From positions 1 through 40,059 of the forward strand of contig NZ_CAMLFY010000034.1 of the NCBI RefSeq assembly GCF_946479415.1: DNA of 40,059 nucleotides, written 5' to 3'. This DNA comes from an uncultured Shinella sp. Its GTDB lineage: Bacteria > Pseudomonadota > Alphaproteobacteria > Rhizobiales > Rhizobiaceae. Each line of letters begins with the position of its first letter. Positions within the stretch are counted from its first letter, which is position 1. A program made the position numbers and the translations under genes. This document shows positions 39,631 to 40,059 of this stretch, one piece after another. The notes under the pieces were generated by a model that saw nothing but the letters and a program-made list of their open reading frames with translations, made no database searches and was not told the origin of the DNA.

Positions 39631-39668
39631 AAAAAGGGCCTTGCCGGAGACGGTGAGGCCCTTTTTGT
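39631..39668. terminator. Rho-independent terminator after ilvH (bidirectional)
   Basis: AAAAAGGGCC (39631-39640) pairs perfectly with GGCCCTTTTT (39657-39666), with an inner stem TTGCCG-GAGA-CGGTGA. Flanking A and T tracts let it work for ilvH and for the convergent aldo/keto reductase gene. Confidence 0.9.
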
Positions 39669-39677
39669 TTCTGCCGC

Positions 39678-40059
39678 TCAGATCATTTCCAGCGGCCGCT
39701 TCCGCGTCGGCGGCGGGAAGGCGTCGTCGAGCAGGCGCAGGTCTTCCGAGGTCAGGCGGATTTCCGAGGCGCGGAAATTGTCGCGCACGCGCTCCGGCGA
39801 GCCGGATTTCGGGATGGCGATGACACCGGCCTTGGTGAGCAGGAAGGCGAGCGCCACCTGGGCGGAGCCGACATTGTGGATGCGGCCGATCTCCTCCAGA
39901 ACGGGATGGCCGAGCAGGCGGCCTTCGTCGAGCGGCGAATAGGCCATGATCGGAATGCCCTGCACCTGGCTCCAGCGCAGGAGATCGAATTCGATGCCGC
40001 GGCGCGCGAGATTGTAGAGCACCTGATTGGCGGCCGGACGATGCGGCTCGGCATCTTCC
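39678..40059 (-). CDS. Aldo/keto reductase (5' part missing)
   Basis: The last 126 or so residues are in the window; the gene enters from the right edge. Visible signatures are [22 protein letters not shown], the [16 protein letters not shown] strand (beta-7 region), the NADPH-binding segment [19 protein letters not shown] (IPKS motif binds the 2'-phosphate) and the C-terminal [25 protein letters not shown]. These are typical of TIM-barrel aldo/keto reductases that reduce aldehydes and ketones with NADPH. The catalytic Asp-Tyr-Lys-His residues lie upstream, outside the window, so activity cannot be checked. It converges on ilvH with a shared terminator. Confidence 0.9.
   Translation of the reverse strand, partial: EDAEPHRPAANQVLYNLARRGIEFDLLRWSQVQGIPIMAYSPLDEGRLLGHPVLEEIGRIHNVGSAQVALAFLLTKAGVIAIPKSGSPERVRDNFRASEIRLTSEDLRLLDDAFPPPTRKRPLEMI

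Noticed and set aside
1..40059. CRISPR arrays, tRNA or rRNA genes, insertion sequences, prophage or plasmid origins
   Set aside because: No regularly spaced repeats, cloverleaf tRNA pattern, transposase or integrase frames, or terminal inverted repeats were seen on either strand. The only tRNA-like part is in tmRNA.

Overview
The window looks like chromosomal DNA of an alphaproteobacterium of the Rhizobiales, most likely Rhizobiaceae (Rhizobium/Agrobacterium/Shinella-type). The composition is GC-rich. The gene run thyA-folA-hflK-hflC-DUF2065-degP, divergent serB/miaA, then ilvI-ilvH is a typical rhizobial core order as I remember it. A circularly permuted, two-piece alphaproteobacterial tmRNA encodes the tag ANDNYAEARLAA. 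No phage, transposase, CRISPR or tRNA is visible. The genus cannot be fixed without a search.

Region 1 (1-7980) is mostly accessory metabolism and envelope genes: a truncated Rieske oxygenase, a tiny secreted Gly/His-rich protein, a secreted VWA-like (DUF1194) protein, a helical protein of unknown role, a TetR repressor divergent from an NmrA-like oxidoreductase/DUF1772 pair across a shared operator, an amidase-signature enzyme, and a DUF2778 L,D-transpeptidase-like protein. Region 2 (8000-18430) holds a soluble double-PAS chemotaxis receptor, UvrD/PcrA helicase, a CMD-family/Tat-exported cyclase pair, and divergently an RND efflux pump (adaptor plus permease) preceded by two matching palindromes.

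Region 3 (18430-25350) starts with palindromic intergenic repeats, then a D-lactate dehydrogenase/glycolate-oxidase-type flavoenzyme and a giant AsmA protein with a charged coiled-coil tail. On the minus strand follow ssrA (tmRNA), sspB (the ClpXP adaptor for tmRNA-tagged proteins), a DUF4169 gene and a ribbon-helix-helix gene, in that transcriptional order. The degradation tag and its adaptor are therefore neighbours.

Region 4 (25424-40059) has a membrane EAL phosphodiesterase, a DUF2853 protein, the folate pair thyA-folA, the membrane quality-control cluster hflK-hflC-DUF2065-degP, serB and miaA with overlapping divergent start codons, a HerA-like ATPase, and the ilvI-ilvH operon. The ilv operon has a clear attenuator: a 19-codon leader peptide with Ala-Ile-Ile-Leu-Val-Val codons and a terminator hairpin ending in seven T. 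The window ends inside an aldo/keto reductase.

No wholly new system is evident. The signals that gene calling alone would miss are the permuted tmRNA beside sspB, the ilv leader/attenuator, the TetR operator, the twin palindromes before the efflux pump and the serB/miaA start overlap.
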